From positions 1,599,268 to 1,663,267 of the forward strand of contig JAQFVV010000113.1 of the NCBI GenBank assembly GCA_028023455.1: a stretch of DNA of 64,000 nucleotides. The letters run 5' to 3'. Shown in pieces: positions 46,726-57,383 of this stretch; the stretch's first letter is position 1, and every line of letters begins with the position of its first letter. Source of the stretch: Epiperipatus broadwayi. Its lineage: Eukaryota > Onychophora > Udeonychophora > Euonychophora > Peripatidae. The notes below the pieces were generated by a model. That model searched no databases. It was not told the origin of the DNA and was given only the letters and a program-made list of their open reading frames with translations. Made by a program: the position numbers and the translations under genes.

Positions 46726-47041
46726 ATGACTTAACAGAAACACCCATTTGCTCTGAATATTCATTTGTAAATTCAGTATTTTGCTATTGCACATCTACTG
46801 TGCTTTTACTATACTCTAAAAAAAAGTCTTTAACTGCCATCTTCAATACTTTTTTGAAATACATTTTAAACATATATTTTATATTTAATTCTGGATGAAT
46901 AGAAAACCTGATTACTAGTGAGACAATGACTATTTTGGTATCATCTTGACATTTCCAGGACTTAGGACATATTGTTGAAACTCATTTTCTAATCAACTAC
47001 TTTTAGACTTCTGCCTTATTGTAAAAGATAGCAGTTATTAA
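46726..47041. other. AT-rich DNA, nothing recognised
   Basis: No supportable feature was seen. Confidence 0.5.
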
Positions 47042-47128
47042 ATAAGGCAAAACTCTCCATAAAGTAGTGCCACCTTGTGCCAACCAGAGTAATCAATGGA
47101 TTCCAGAAGGCATCATATGATGTTTAAA
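47042..47128. mobile_element. Foldback family A, terminal fragment
   Basis: AAGGCAAAACTCTCCATAAA, GTAGTGCCACCTTGTGCCAA and GAGTAATCAATGGATTCCAG match the family-A left end. Similarity ends near 47120. The following 300 bp (to 47431) are not recognised. Confidence 0.82.
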
Positions 47129-47431
47129 AAGGAGCAGTGTTTGGGCTCCGAGTATATTCTCTCCAAGTTATGATTAATGCATAAAACTCTTGATGCTGTC
47201 TTTGTTTCCCATTGGTGTCTGGACATTTGGGAACTTTAGAATATGTTAATATGATTCATGAAAGAAAAAACTTCCTTGACTCAGAAGTATTGAAGATGTT
47301 ACTGTTGAAGTAGTCAATGTGTTTGAAAAGGCATGTGACATTCTAACAGCAATTGATCTTCAATTTGGAAATATTTAGCTCAAACAACTATAACTCTGCT
47401 ACTTTATTAAACTATACATAGGAAGAAATTA

Positions 47432-48512
47432 TTAAAACAGGCAAAACTCACTATTCGTATTGCCACACATAGCTAGAGTAATCAATGTATTCCAGAAGGC
47501 TTGTGCATAAAATCCATATTGTGCCTACTCATCCAATATCTCCAGATTAGTTTCTGGCTTGTGATCTTCATCAGTGAGGAGCGTTGGATCTGGGAGCACT
47601 GCACCTAGATCTTAGGATCTAATGCAAACCATCCAGCAACAACCATCTTCTATTTCCACTTAACTACAAAACTATGAGCCTTAAACTGAAAACACCTTAA
47701 TGTTTTCAATCCAAGCTCATTAACTTATATAGTCATATGAGTCTGAACTCAGTTCAGTACCCATATATTTTGGTGTCTTTGATTCTTTAACAATCATAAA
47801 CACCACTATCCTATTAGGCAGGATTGGTTTTAAGCCAATAAACATCACATGACCACCACTTCTTATGCTTGTGTATAACTTTGTTAAAACAGGCAAAACT
47901 CACTATACATATTACCACACACAGAAAGCTAGAGTAATCAATGGATGCCAGAAGACTTGTGCATAAAATCCCCATCTAGTGCCTACTCATCCAATATCCC
48001 CCAACTAGTTTCTGTTTTGTGACCTTTGTCAGTGAGGAGCCTTGGATTTGAGAACACTGCACCTAGATCTTAGGACCTAATGCAACCCTCCAGCAACCAC
48101 CTTTTATCTCCACTAAAACCAAAGATACCAAAATGTATGGGTACTGAACTGAATTCAGACCCATATGACTATATAAGCTAATGGGTTGGATTTGAAAACA
48201 TTAAGGTGTTCTCAGTTTAAGACTCATAGTTTTATAGTTAAGTGGAGATAAAAGGTGGTTGCTGGAGGATTGCATTAGATCCTAAGATTTTGATGTAGTG
48301 CTCTCAGATCCAAGGCTCCTCACTGATGAAGGTCACAAGCCAGAAACTAGTCTGGGGATATTGGATGAGTAGGCACTAGATGGTGATTTTATGCACAAGC
48401 CTTCTGGCATCCATTGATTAGTCTAGCTTGCTGTGTGTTTTGCCTGTTTTAACAACAGCTATACACAAGCATAAGAAGTGGTGGTCATGTGATGTTTATT
48501 GGCTTAAGAACA
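47432..48512. mobile_element. Foldback family A, multi-unit complex
   Basis: Three units are visible. The first (47432-47827) runs forward from AAAACAGGCAAAACTCAC to GGATTGGTTTTAA. The second starts at TTAAGCCAATAAACATCACA (47827) and repeats the same series with a period near 452 bp, but is cut off near 48112 after TTATCTCCACT. The third (48113-48512) is a complete unit in inverse orientation ending CATGTGATGTTTATTGGCTT. Landmarks in each unit are CCAGAAGGCTTGTGCATAAA, CTACTCATCCAATATC, AGTTTCTGGCTTGTG, CAGTGAGGAGC, CCTAGATCTTAGGA, CTTAAACTGAAAACACCTTA and GTTCAGTACCCATATA. The 47.8-48.5 kb part can fold into one long hairpin. No coding sequence is conserved. Confidence 0.87.
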
Positions 48513-48702
48513 GTTATCACGCTTAAAAATAATATCTGAGTTCCAGATATGAAGACTGATCTTTAATCCAAAATTCATTATTATTCAAATCTATCACTGC
48601 ATTTAACTGTACAAAAAATTATAATCTATATCAAAAATATATAGAATAAAGTAACATTTTTTATTGTTAGTGAAATCTAGGATTGGCATGTGAGCAATGA
48701 TT

Positions 48703-48820
48703 CAGTTTTTTTATAATGTTTTATTAGTTTTTTTATGTCAAAATATTATATAAAATAAAGTGATAATTAGAGTTTTAAAAGAGTTCATAAAAAAACTAAT
48801 AAAACATTATAAAAAAACTG
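48703..48820. repeat. Perfect 35-bp inverted repeat
   Basis: The left arm 48703-48737 starts CAGTTTTTTTATAATG. The right arm 48786-48820 is its exact reverse complement, ending CATTATAAAAAAACTG. The spacer is 48 bp. It could be a minimal MITE, but no target-site duplication was identified. Confidence 0.93.
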
Positions 48821-48971
48821 AAACACAATATTTCATAATTAAGTCAAGATAAAGATTTTAAAGAAAAATAAAAACACATATGTCAAATGATAATAATGAG
48901 ATAATTATTTAGTATGTAAGTAGTAAACATTAGTTAGATTTACAAAAAATATAATTGTTTCATAAATATGC

Positions 48972-49249
48972 ATTCATTATCATCATCACCAACCATTATC
49001 AATCCACTGCAGGATGTAAATCTCTCCAAGTTCAATCTATCTTCTCTGATCTTTAGCTTATCTTCTTCACATCATCCCTGCACACTTTATTTCATCCATC
49101 CATCTCACATGTGGTATCTTTCTGAGTCTTTTACAATCTTTTGAAATCCAGTTTAAAATTTCAATCGTCCATCTATTATCACCTCTTCTAGAAATAAGTC
49201 CAGCCCTACTTCACTACAGTCTTTTAATTTTTTCAATGAGGTCATTGCC
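48972..49249 (-). pseudogene. RTE LINE 3' fragment
   Basis: The minus strand matches the last 280 bp of the RTE copy (NDLIEKIKRLK-like through the ORF end and the ATGATGATAATGAAT tail), with several substitutions and in-frame stops. Truncation falls at the same codons as in the 25457-25724 fragment. Confidence 0.9.
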
Positions 49250-50053
49250 CATTAAATAAAAATTGTTGGTTTACCAGGAAGATATGGGGCATTGATAGTT
49301 AAGAATAATAATAATTAGCAGCAAAAAAAAAACTCAGGCTTAAATTTATACACATGCTAGTTCTTCTGTTTCATAAGAAAAAGATTAAATATCCCCTCCA
49401 AAAATTTTTGTTATAAAAATAAATATTCTTCATAAATAGATTTAGTAATAGAATTGGAGATATGGTTTTTAAAAAAGCCAAATTTTAAGTATATTGATTT
49501 TGCATAATTTAAATAAAACCTATGCTATTTATTATCCAAAATTTAGCAGTTTTATTTCTATCCATATTTAGTATATAAATTGATAAACTGGAATGTTCTG
49601 TTAGTTTTATTATGCAAATGGACTTTGCTTCAAATTTAATAATCCTAGCAAATATATTGTCATATTCGATATTATATCAAAGACTTTAAAACTTTTATTT
49701 CTAAATAAATTTAGTTCATAATGGTCAGTCATTTTATCTGTAAGTTCTAAAATATTTATGCATGTGGTAAAATTTAAACATTCTGTTTTGTGCATTGATG
49801 AATGCAAACTCCACTCCAACAATGTCATTTCTTAAAGTATTGAGTGTAATACACTTTTTAATTAAATTCAGCATGACCAGCTTATCCATCAGCATATTTG
49901 CTCAATCTCACTTCATGTGATTTTGTTTTAATCTCTCAAACTTAAAACTGGGGGGGGCAAGAGCATTAAAACATATCATATTGCTAGGGTTTCTGCTACT
50001 TTGAAAAGTGACAAATTGGTTTAGATCAGTGCATTGCATTAAATAGACTATAC
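49250..50053. other. AT-rich DNA, nothing recognised
   Basis: A 72-codon minus-strand frame at 49610-49828 has no recognisable domain. Confidence 0.5.
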
Positions 50054-50367
50054 CAAGGGTCCCCAACCCTATGCTCATGGTCACCATGGTACCCACAGAC
50101 CATTTTATGTGTGCCCACCACTATCCAAACATGATAAAAAATAATTTATCTGATACAAATAAATTTAATTATTAAAATTTCTTATAAATTATTGTATTAT
50201 ATTGTAATCAAATGTAAAAATTTTATTTTTGAAATAAATATTTTTTGTACATTGTGTATTATTAACAATATCCAACTATAAATTTACATTGAAAAATTAA
50301 ATGGTACTCGCCACCTGGCCAGTATGATAGAATGTGCTCTTAAATGCAAAAAGGTTGGGGACTGCTG
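50054..50367. mobile_element. hAT MITE, 314 bp
   Basis: The ends are CAAGGGTCCCCAACCCT and AAAGGTTGGGGACTGCTG, imperfect inverted repeats. A perfect 8-bp duplication, GACTATAC (50046-50053 and 50368-50375), flanks them. The interior is A+T rich and non-coding. Short frames at 49908-50096 and 50334-50525 only clip its ends. Confidence 0.95.
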
Positions 50368-51790
50368 GACTATACTTTTTAAAACAATTCAATTTGCAAC
50401 ACCTAAAAATAAATATACAATTTTTTATTACAAAATTCTACTTTTTTGGGATCCCTATGTGGATATTTAGTAACTCAACAATGGAGTTCTCAATTCAACT
50501 TAATTCTTTGTCTTATATTGTTTAAATATGGAGCTATTATTGTTTTTCTTTTTGTTGCTGTTTTTTAAATTTACATTCATTTCTTCAAAGTAGGCTTAAA
50601 TTTTGAATATACATGTATTTTTTCTGTCCTTTTTTTTGCTGTTTATTTTTAGCAAATCATTATTTTTAGCTATAATTATTTTATTTTTTAATGAAATTTT
50701 AAATTATGTCTGTTAGTTTACCATTTTATCAATTTTATTGTACCCAGACGCAATATATTTCACTCATTTTTAAAAATTAAAAAGATTTCTGAATTTAATT
50801 AGACTTTTTATTTATTAATGCAATTCTTCTAATTATTTATGTTTATAGTGCATAAAAATAATTTGAAAAATATAAAAACTTTATTATGTAATTATTTATG
50901 TTATTTGTAAGATTAATAAATACATCATATTGTATAAATATTTACTTTACAGTTGCTAATTTTATAATTTAATCAATTTTTTAGTAACATTTTTAAATTC
51001 AGAAATTGCTAAAATCAACAGAATACATTACTAGAAATTTTATAGCTAAAAAAGGCAGTTGCTAATTATTTTCTACTTCAATGAATTGTTTAGTTTTTTA
51101 AAATTACAATCGTACAATGATGAGTAAAATTAGCTAATTAAAAAGAGTATATATAATAAATTTAAACTCCATATTAATTATGCATATATAATATAGATTA
51201 TCAAAGTCAGTGATCACTGGAAATAATTATAAGTGTAGGAATGTATAGTCTTATTTTACTAAAAGAATTGCTATTTCTTATTTTAGATTCTTCCTATTCA
51301 AATTTTTGAAAGTCACATGAAAATGTTGAAAAATCTCTGAAACGAATATTAATAAAGAATTTTTTTTATTAAATGCATTTTTTTAGAATAAAGGCAGACA
51401 TGAAACTCTTTATGGATAATGTTATCACTATCATATTTTTTATTTTTTTATTTGCAAAGCTTTTCATTTCTCATATTTCATTCATTAATTGAACATATGA
51501 TTTCAATAAAATTTATTTGAAACAAAAACATTTGATAAAATATATTCATTTGTTAATAATATTGCCCAAGAAATATTTTTAGTATGTTCCAAAACAAACA
51601 CTTAAATGCTAATCTTTTCCATGTCTCTCTTTTCTCTCAAATTACACCTAAAACATGGGTGTGTCCTTTGTGCTGGTATTCAAAATTATGAGTTGAAATT
51701 TTAGTCCGTATAAAACTTTTGGTCTATATTAATATACATATATAATTATTCTATTGCATTTTTTCATTTTGCAAATCAGTGGTATTGAAT
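50368..51790. other. AT-rich DNA, nothing recognised
   Basis: No supportable feature was seen until the pogo-like relic. Its missing N-terminal half may have decayed beyond recognition in 51560-51790. Confidence 0.45.
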
Positions 51791-51791
51791 A

Positions 51792-52390
51792 ATGTTCTGT
51801 AAACATAATAAATTGCCCAAGGAACAATTGCCTAAAGGTGTATTTGTACACATCCATTTGAAGAGCTGGATGGATGAGGGGGTGTGTGAAGTTATAGATA
51901 GACAATGTGTTGTCAAGGTTTCCTGGTGGGCTGTTGCAGAAACCTGCCTTGCTAGTATAAGATCAGTTTCAGAATCGCAGAACAGAAGTTGTGGAAAATA
52001 AATTCAACTAATTGAAAACTCAATTAGTTGTAATTCCAGGAGGCCTAACATACCAGTTTCAACCTTTAGATGTCTGCATTAATAACCCATTTAAAGGATT
52101 TATGAAGTACAAATAGAACAGTTGAATGCAGTCTACAGATTTTGAAAGTGATACTATCATGAAGAAGAAAGAGGTTTAGCATTTCACAAATTGGTGACTG
52201 AGTCAAAACTTCACGGGATACTGTGAAACATGAAACAATTGAAAAGTCATTTAAGAAATATAGAACTATTAACTCTCTTGATGTTACAGAGATGATTTGT
52301 TAAATAAAGACTGTTTCTGAAGAAGAGCCTTCAAATAACTCTTCATTATGCTCTAGAGATGAATTTCTGAGTTTTGAGGATGAAGCTTAA
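51792..52390 (+). pseudogene. pogo/Tigger-like transposase relic
   Basis: The open part (51792-52001) translates to KLPKEQLPKGVFVHIHLKSW and then MDEGV. This is the RNase H-fold stretch of pogo/Tigger/jerky-type DDE transposases, where LPKE..P.GV.VHVH.KGWMDE is characteristic. After a stop at 52001 another frame (52019-52110) gives LVVIPGGLTYQFQPLDVCIN and then NPFKGF. This corresponds to the family's conserved IPGGLTSQLQPLDVSINKPFK block that follows the second catalytic Asp. Beyond this the frame is broken repeatedly, but a TESKLHG and EDEA-like tail may reach 52390. The catalytic core cannot be intact. The N-terminal DNA-binding domains and terminal repeats were not found. Confidence 0.82.
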
Positions 52391-52641
52391 AAGTACCTAA
52401 CTAGTATAGTAATTCATTATGGCATAAAAAATGTAGAAATTTATTTTTTGTCTTATAAATGTGTATAAAAAGAGAGGTGTCATATATACTGCTGCATCTA
52501 TAATAAACAAAAGCCTCTGGAATAAGCTCTACAATATACAAAATTCCAATGTATAACAATAAATAATAACTATAGACAGTTTACAATGTAGCTGAAACCT
52601 GAGAAGCATTTTACAATTAAAATTTTTAAAAAAATCTCGTT

Positions 52642-52758
52642 TGTCAAGCGTTGTTAGTTGAGAGATCATCACAACTACCTTGCAAGCAAGTAGTTGGTTG
52701 CAGATGGTTGTGGGTTCGCCCCCCCCCCAGACGATGCTATGACATATGAATAAAAAAA
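52642..52758 (+). mobile_element. tRNA-Gly-derived SINE, copy 8
   Basis: The head is GTCAAGCGTTGTTAGTTGAG, the loop CTTGCAA, and the long variable region GTAGTTGGTTGCAGATGG. Box B is GGGTTCGCC followed by an unusual run of C. The tail is GACGATGCTATGACATATG and an A-rich end. It belongs to the long-variable-region subfamily with the copy at 3314-3430. Confidence 0.87.
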
Positions 52759-52966
52759 AGTCACACAATATTAATGTTTCCATGTGAATGGACAACATTA
52801 TATAATTTATCTATATTAACACAATTTTAATCAATTGAATTATAAATAAATCTAAATACTAAACAACTTGTTTGTATACAATTTAATTACATATCTAATT
52901 TATTTTCATTCACATATGAACCTTTTCAAGATTAAAATTAATCATGTGACAATAAATGTTCTACAG

Positions 52967-53284
52967 CAGGGGTCGCCAAACATTTTTGATCATAGACCCC
53001 TATATAATTTTGCGAAATCTCCATCGACACCCAAAAAAGTAATTTTCAGTTAATTAAAATAAAACTATCTATTAGGTACTGTGTTTGTACATTTATTTTA
53101 TGATTTTAAACATTTATTAAAGTAATTTTACATTGTGTAACAATAGTTTTATGAAAAATATGTGTGATTTGCATATTAAAAATTGTTTTTCCTTCGACCC
53201 CCAATCGACCCCTGGCTCAGATCGACCTCTACTTTTATTAAATAGACTCCTGGGGGTCTATATAGACAACTTTAGCGACCTCTG
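52967..53284. mobile_element. hAT MITE, 318 bp
   Basis: The ends CAGGGGTCGCCAAAC and TTTAGCGACCTCTG are inverted repeats, and a perfect 8-bp duplication TTCTACAG (52959-52966 and 53285-53292) flanks them. The interior has AGACCCC and TCGACCCCC blocks near the ends and no transposase. It is a different family from the elements at 34136 and 50054. Confidence 0.95.
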
Positions 53285-53377
53285 TTCTACAGCTTTATAC
53301 ATCCTCTAGTGGTCATCACTAGAACTAAAATCATGGAAAAATAAAAAATAAAAGATTATCATTATTTATAAATAGTC

Positions 53378-53625
53378 AAAATAAGAGTCACAGATCACAT
53401 GACCCTATCTCTTAAGCTTGTAAGTTATAAACAATGAGGATTGCCAATTCCTCTACAAGCTTTATGATAAATGCTTAGCCAGAGCCAGCACTTAAAATAT
53501 CTCTGTCAGGAACCCCTTCCCAAACCTCTGACCATGGTTTCATGCTTTGGCACTCCTCAGAGAAGTGTCAGGCTAGGTTCAGACACTAGATCTAAAAAAT
53601 GCCAACCCAGAGTCAAGCACTTATT
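53378..53625. mobile_element. Foldback family D, partial copy
   Basis: After a GATCACATGACCCTATCTC end resembling family A, the sequence reads ACAAGCTTTATGATAAATGC, CCTTCCCAAACC, TTGGCACTCCTCAGAGAAGT, AGACACTAGATCTAAAAAAT and GCCAACCCAGAGTCAAG. It follows the order of 16590-16750. The inverse half is missing. The 65-codon frame at 53471-53668 lies inside it. Confidence 0.75.
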
Positions 53626-53917
53626 ATTATTATCATTATTTATAGTTCAATTGATTAAAAGTTTATAATTTTTTTTTACAACATTATGTCGTATATTTAA
53701 TGAAAAATAACTGTAAGTAATGAAATTAACATAATTATATTGTTTGTTTAATGAATTATCTATCATATTTACAAAATATGCTTTTTTGATTTTTTCTTTT
53801 ATCACATCATTTTCCATATGCTACAAGCTGCTATAGCTACTATTTATTTTTATGTTTTGCTATATTTGTAAATTTATATAAATAATAAATCTCAGAATAT
53901 ATATAATTAAACAAGAA

Positions 53918-54900
53918 GTGACTGAAGCTTCCAATGAGTTATATGATAAAAATAAACACTCAAAAAACAGATGATATCACATGCAAGTTAGTATTTGTTA
54001 TCATTTATTCTTAGTTTATTTACATACTTTTAAATAAGGGATTGAATTTGATCTATTGATTATATGTATTTATAGAATAAATAAGAAACACTATTTAAAT
54101 ATTTAGAGGACCAGAGCCAAGCTGAAATTTAAACAACTTCTAAATATGAAATGAAAACTCAGATTTTAATAAATGTAAATAATGAATAACTCAGATTGTA
54201 TGTAACTGAATAGAAAGTAACTGAAACTTCCAATGAGTTATATAACATGAATTAATTGTCAAAAACAAATGACACCCATTGCTCTTTAGCATTTTTATTT
54301 ATGTTTAGAGATTGTTAAAAATAAAGCTTAGCTTTGGTCCTCTGAATATTTAAATGGTGATTCTTATCATTTAATCTATAAATACATATAGTCAATAAAT
54401 TGAATTCACTTCCTTTTTTTTTCTAAAGAACTTTATTAGATCTGTAATAGAGTAGCAGTCTTATTGAGACGAGTGTAGCATTTGAATCCCTATAGTTAAG
54501 GAATGCTCCAACAGCCGAACAGTTCTCACGAATGTAATTCATCTATTGTTACTAGATTCCTGTGGCGTTAAATATGAAAGGTGATGCCAGTCGCTTGCCT
54601 CTCTCTTTAAAGACCCAGAGCTCACTTTCTCACTTAAAATTATACAAATAAACTAAGCATAAATAATAACAAGTGATAAAGTACAGATAATATCAGCTGT
54701 CTTTAGAGTTTATCTATATTATATAATTCATTGGAGTCTTCAGTTACTGCCTGTTTAATTATATGTAATATAAATAATTTATTATTTACATATATTAAAA
54801 ATTAAGTTTTCATTTCATATTTGGAGGATGTTAAAATAAGTTCCAGTTACTTCCTGTTCAGTTATATGTTTGTAAATTGATGAATTTATTCCAGGGGTTT
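53918..54900. repeat. Nested direct and inverted repeats around a shared block
   Basis: CTTCCAATGAGTTATAT follows AAGTGACTGAAG near 53915 and AAGTAACTGAAA near 54220 (direct). CAGTTACTTCCTGTTCAGTT near 54843 and CAGTTACTGCCTGTTTAATT near 54740 are inverse forms. In addition, ATTTAGAGGACCAGAGCCAAGC (about 54104) and AGCTTTGGTCCTCTGAATAT (about 54330) are inverse. The segment looks like a multi-arm foldback. The stretch 54420-54620 inside it has more G+C and is not recognised. Confidence 0.65.
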
Positions 54901-55136
54901 GTGTTTATTATATATTGTTTCATTTGATTATTTATATATATGTTAATGACATAAAATAATGATCAAAGTTTTCATCTTGCTTTAATAATGACATGTCAAA
55001 ATAAGATCTGTTAAGAGAATGGCAGTTATAATAGTTAAGTAACATAATCTAACTGTAATACTTTATTGACTATTTATTTGCACTTTCTTTAGGGAGAAAA
55101 ACTATATTTACACACATATATGTGATGGACTATTCA

Positions 55137-55500
55137 TGTTTCATCTAATTTCTTCTTTATAGTTTCTTTACTTCAAAATACTTCTGCAATACTCCTTGTC
55201 TCATCTATCCACATATCTTTTTTAGGCTTTGTTAAAATCCAGTTTAAAATTGCTCTATTATTTTGTCTAGTAACATGGGGAACTCATTTCATCATCTTAA
55301 TTTTTTAGCAATGTCATTGGTACTTGTTTATTTTTTGAAATATGTATTTTAATTCTATACCTTTTTGTTAATTTCAATATACATCTTTTCAGAATTCATT
55401 GTATGCTTTCAAAAATGTACTTTTTTCTTCTAAATATTCAAGTCTCAGATCCATGAGCAAATACTTGTAAAACACATTTATCAAAAATCTTTGAAAATAT
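55137..55500 (-). pseudogene. Older, diverged RTE LINE 3' fragment
   Basis: The minus strand aligns by eye with the 3' third of the RTE ORF. TGTGTTTTACAAGTATTTGC and CATGGATCTGAGACTTG near 55440-55490 match 46287-46330. AAACTGGATTTTAAC and the WMDE-like region near 55210-55260 match 46545-46615. It is more diverged than the other fragments and has lost the ATGATG tail, so it is an older insertion. Confidence 0.75.
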
Positions 55501-56063
55501 AGTTTTTTTTAATATTAACAAGATATACCAAAAACTAATTCACAATTAATCTCATCTAGTAACATGTCTCATATTTTTAGTTTCTATATAAAAAATATTC
55601 ATGTGACCCATGAAAAACACTGAGCTATTCAAATATAACAACTTCTTATAATTTATGTAAGTATATTATATATTATGTGTCTGATTAATGACACACACAC
55701 ATATATATATATATAATTTAATAACTTTTTAACTGATGTGATTATTGAATGTTTCTGCTATTTTAGTTTTAAAAAATCACATTGTTAATAGACAATGATG
55801 AATGAAAATAATAAACTGAAAGTGTGTTTTTTTTATGTACACACATGCACATTAATTCTAATATTCTCACAGACAAATGAATTCATAATATTATTTGCAA
55901 GCTTTCATGTAATAAAAATATAAAAATAAAATATTGTACTGATGTTTCAGTACAATAACTAGTACTTTCTTCAGAGCTTCTTTTTTGAATCATAAGAATG
56001 TTTTAACTTTCTTTAATTAATTATAAAATGTACGTAATTAACAAAACCATGACATCAATTTTA
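55501..56063. other. AT-rich DNA with a small perfect hairpin
   Basis: TATTGTACTGA at 55932-55942 and TCAGTACAATA at 55947-55957 form an 11-bp perfect stem with a TGTT loop. A (CA)n(TA)n run lies near 55690. The hairpin is not obviously a terminator or RNA gene. Confidence 0.55.
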
Positions 56064-56460
56064 ATAAAACACATATTCCAGCAAAAATGTAGAGGATTGC
56101 TATTTAAATTTGTAGTGTCATTGCATGACAAAGCACGTTTGCGCATCACTGCCCATATTATCAGCATCTTCCAAAAACTTCATTTTGAAGTATTAGGGCA
56201 TCTTCCCCTAGTCCTGATCAATCCTCTTTGATCTATCACCTATTTGCTCCCCTGAAATAAATCCTATGAGGTCAAAGATTTATCTCTGATGAAGATGTGA
56301 AAATAATGCATTCATGGCTTGCTGATCAGTCTAAAACATTTTCACCAAAGAAATATAAAAGCTTATTGTCATATGGACAAAATATATTGAAAAATAGGGA
56401 GATTATGTCAAAAAATAATATACTTGTCTTTTCTGAAAGTTGATTAAATTAATTTCTACA
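56064..56460 (+). pseudogene. mariner-family transposase relic
   Basis: The open frame ending at 56231 reads KCRGLLFKFVVSLHDKARLR and then ITAHIISIFQKLHFEVLGHL. Mariner transposases have GLL.KGV..LHDNARPH followed by a helix and the EVL.HPPYSPDLAPSD block. The catalytic Asp of LHD is present but ARPH is ARLR. After a frameshift the sequence continues with GQRF-like and EDVKIMHSWLADQSKTF (56290-56341), matching the family's DEEVK..VH.WL..QPK.FF. The C-terminal IEK-stop-GDYVKK follows in another frame. The copy is inactive, and the N-terminal half and terminal repeats were not located. Confidence 0.85.
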
Positions 56461-57302
56461 GCCAGAATGTGGATTTGTGACTCACATTTATATGTATATA
56501 ATTCTTATAATAAAATATAGATATAAGTAAATAAAAATTCAAGCTTATTGTAAATAACAGTTGCTGATTACAATGTTACATGAAAGTTGCTAATATCATG
56601 TAATGTTTCTTATAAAATTTATTGCAAAACTAAGCTAACTAGATAAAAAAAATGTATGTGAAATGATTAGTTCAAAATAAATACCTACAAAATGTATATA
56701 TAAAAAAAGCTTACTGAAAAGCTAAAATTAATAACTGAGGTGAAACTATAAGTTTATTATTAGTAAGCTTCTATTTTATGGACTTATCGCTTTCGGGGCC
56801 TTTACAACTCCAAAATCATAGTCTTTTTACAGGCTGTTGATTCTATGCAAATGCATGCAAATTACAACATCTACCTTTCGAGACCGCACAGCACATGTCT
56901 TTTCTGTTGATTGACATGGCATCGCTGGTGATGTAACATGCCTCTTTGATCTTCCTCTTGACATCGTTCCTTTCTGTGCATACGATGTCGGCTTTAGATG
57001 GCTCAAATCTATGGCTTTGCTCCTGCTGATGATCAGCAAATACTGAGCTGCCCTCTCCTTTAGTTGTAGCCTTTGTATATATATGCTTAGTTTAATACTT
57101 TAATAGGATGGTATGCTAAGCATGCTTTCGACTAACTCATAGTCATACTCATAGCAATAGTTTTTCAAGAAAGTTGTGACTTTTATAAAAAAAAAAAAAC
57201 CAAGGTTGGGATTTGCATAAAATTTGAATAGGATGTGAATAAGTTAATTTAAATAAGGCACTTTTTGATGGGTGTATGCATGCATACTTTGTTATCAGAA
57301 AT
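56461..57302. other. AT-rich DNA, nothing recognised
   Basis: The segment 56790-57060 has more G+C than its surroundings. The 70-codon minus-strand frame at 56827-57039 (Arg/Ser-rich) is unrecognised. Confidence 0.45.
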
Positions 57303-57383
57303 AAACAGGCAAAACTCTCCATACAGTAGTGCCACCCTGTGCCAACCAAAGTAATCAATGGATGCCAGAAGGCTTATGCATGC
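57303..57383. mobile_element. Foldback family A, terminal fragment
   Basis: AACAGGCAAAACTCTCCATA, CAGTAGTGCCACCCTGTGCC and AGTAATCAATGGATGCCAGA, then AGGCTTATGCATG, match the family-A left end. The copy stops there. Confidence 0.87.

Noticed and set aside
44328-46794. Several minus-strand frames of 67-141 codons opposite the RTE element
   Set aside because: They are complements of the conserved RTE coding region and have no domains of their own.
47432-48512. CRISPR-like or satellite array
   Set aside because: The units are about 452 bp, partly inverted, and have no short repeat-spacer pattern. The sequence is eukaryotic foldback material.
57149-57358. 69-codon minus-strand frame
   Set aside because: Its start lies in the family-A foldback fragment and the rest is low-complexity sequence.
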